From: Mesorhizobium sp.
GTDB lineage: Bacteria > Pseudomonadota > Alphaproteobacteria > Rhizobiales > Rhizobiaceae
Direction: 5' to 3'
DNA: 64,000 bases
Assembly: GCA_004017275.1 (NCBI GenBank)
Contig: SAKE01000006.1
Coordinates: 62,001 to 126,000, forward strand
Numbering within the stretch: the first letter of the stretch is position 1; the number at the start of each line of letters is the position of its first letter. The notes beneath the pieces are model-generated. The model was not told the DNA's origin. It saw only the letters and a list, made by a program, of their open reading frames with translations, and did no database searches. Shown piece by piece: positions 63,518 to 64,000 of this stretch. A program made the translations under genes and the position numbers.

Positions 63518-64000
63518 ATGCCAGCCGGATTGGCGCGTCGGCGCTGCGTCGTCCTCATGTTCGCGTTTACCTCTTCGGCGATTGCCGGCGATCTTCAACC
63601 TGCCGGCCTCGCCATCACCCGCACCGACCTCAGTGCGAAGGACCAGGCGCGCGTCACCGCCATCACCAGGCCGACGCCGGAGTTCTCCAGGCCCGAGCAG
63701 TTCGAACTGATGCAAGGTGGCGCCGGTACGTCCAGAAAGGACGTCAGCCGCGATTCCTTCTCGCAATCCTCGGCCAACATCACCTTCGAGGAAGAGGGCG
63801 ACTTCAAGCTCGGCAATGCCCTTTTCCGCAAGAACTGGGTGTCGTCGCCGTCCTCGACGCAGGCGTCGGACGGGCTAGGCCCGCTGTTCAACGAACGTGC
63901 CTGCCAGAACTGTCATCTGAAGGATGGCCGCGGCCGGCCGCCGCAAGGCGCCGCCGGCACCACGTCGATGTTCCTGCGGCTGGCCCGCGACGCCAGCAAC
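63518..64000 (+). CDS. Di-heme oxidoreductase family protein (partial)
   Basis: The frame is open to the right edge from ATG 63518; an in-frame ATG at 63452 is the alternative start. Its N-terminus is a signal peptide (LARRRCVVLMFAFTSSAIAG). CQNCHLKDGRGRPP, near residue 132, is the first c-type heme site, and LGPLFNERACQNCH is typical of the DUF1111 di-heme family. In many bacteria this protein is encoded beside imelysin proteins in an iron-uptake locus, as here. The second heme and C-terminus are outside the window. Confidence 0.88.
   Translation, partial: MPAGLARRRCVVLMFAFTSSAIAGDLQPAGLAITRTDLSAKDQARVTAITRPTPEFSRPEQFELMQGGAGTSRKDVSRDSFSQSSANITFEEEGDFKLGNALFRKNWVSSPSSTQASDGLGPLFNERACQNCHLKDGRGRPPQGAAGTTSMFLRLARDASN

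Overview
The window looks like chromosomal DNA of a Rhizobiales alphaproteobacterium, most likely Mesorhizobium or a close relative. The evidence is GC-rich coding DNA, a YejA1-YejA2-YejB-YejE-YejF transporter, a membrane-anchored CycM-type cytochrome c, an Irr-type iron box, a GCG_CRPN-type small secreted protein, and many long intergenic palindromes of the kind common in that genus. No phage, transposase, plasmid or CRISPR genes were seen.

Region 1 (1-17417) is an accessory-looking catabolic island built around a divergent promoter region at about 10490-10609. Leftward run a phytoene-dehydrogenase-like flavoprotein, a five-gene peptide-type ABC importer, a frameshifted VOC protein, a two-domain CoA-dependent aryl monooxygenase/reductase (salicylyl-CoA 5-hydroxylase / 2-aminobenzoyl-CoA type) and the start of an SDR. 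Rightward run an isatin-hydrolase-like metal enzyme, a second phytoene-dehydrogenase-like flavoprotein, a MarR regulator and a two-gene indolepyruvate:ferredoxin oxidoreductase. Together they suggest uptake and aerobic CoA-linked breakdown of an indole- or anthranilate-type aromatic. A similar AT-rich palindrome lies in the divergent region and in front of the monooxygenase gene, and is a candidate MarR operator.

Region 2 (17500-27300) holds a small signalling locus (EF-hand protein, sigma factor, single-span membrane protein, periplasmic metal-sensor-like protein, His-rich GCG_CRPN protein), a tRNA-Thr, an ATP-dependent DNA ligase with its partner exonuclease, a TPR-methyltransferase, and an isolated promoter-hairpin unit that may encode a small RNA.

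Region 3 (27267-46800) is mostly housekeeping: ghrA, the yej operon, cycM, kdsB, pheA, nudC, a HIT protein, the SRP RNA, then dnaX, a YbaB/EbfC protein, an unknown gene, a cell-wall hydrolase, recR and a lytic transglycosylase whose 5' end is formed by a palindromic repeat.

Region 4 (47062-60825) has a third peptide-type ABC operon, an RND efflux pump with two adaptor lipoproteins, a GABA-type aminotransferase and a ferredoxin-reductase-like flavoprotein. Region 5 (60987-64000) is an iron locus: a near-perfect Irr-type palindrome, imelysin, Bfd, bacterioferritin and the start of a di-heme oxidoreductase.

Seven long inverted repeats (about 120-180 bp) plus one fragment are spread through the window. 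Three lie inside the three peptide-transporter operons.
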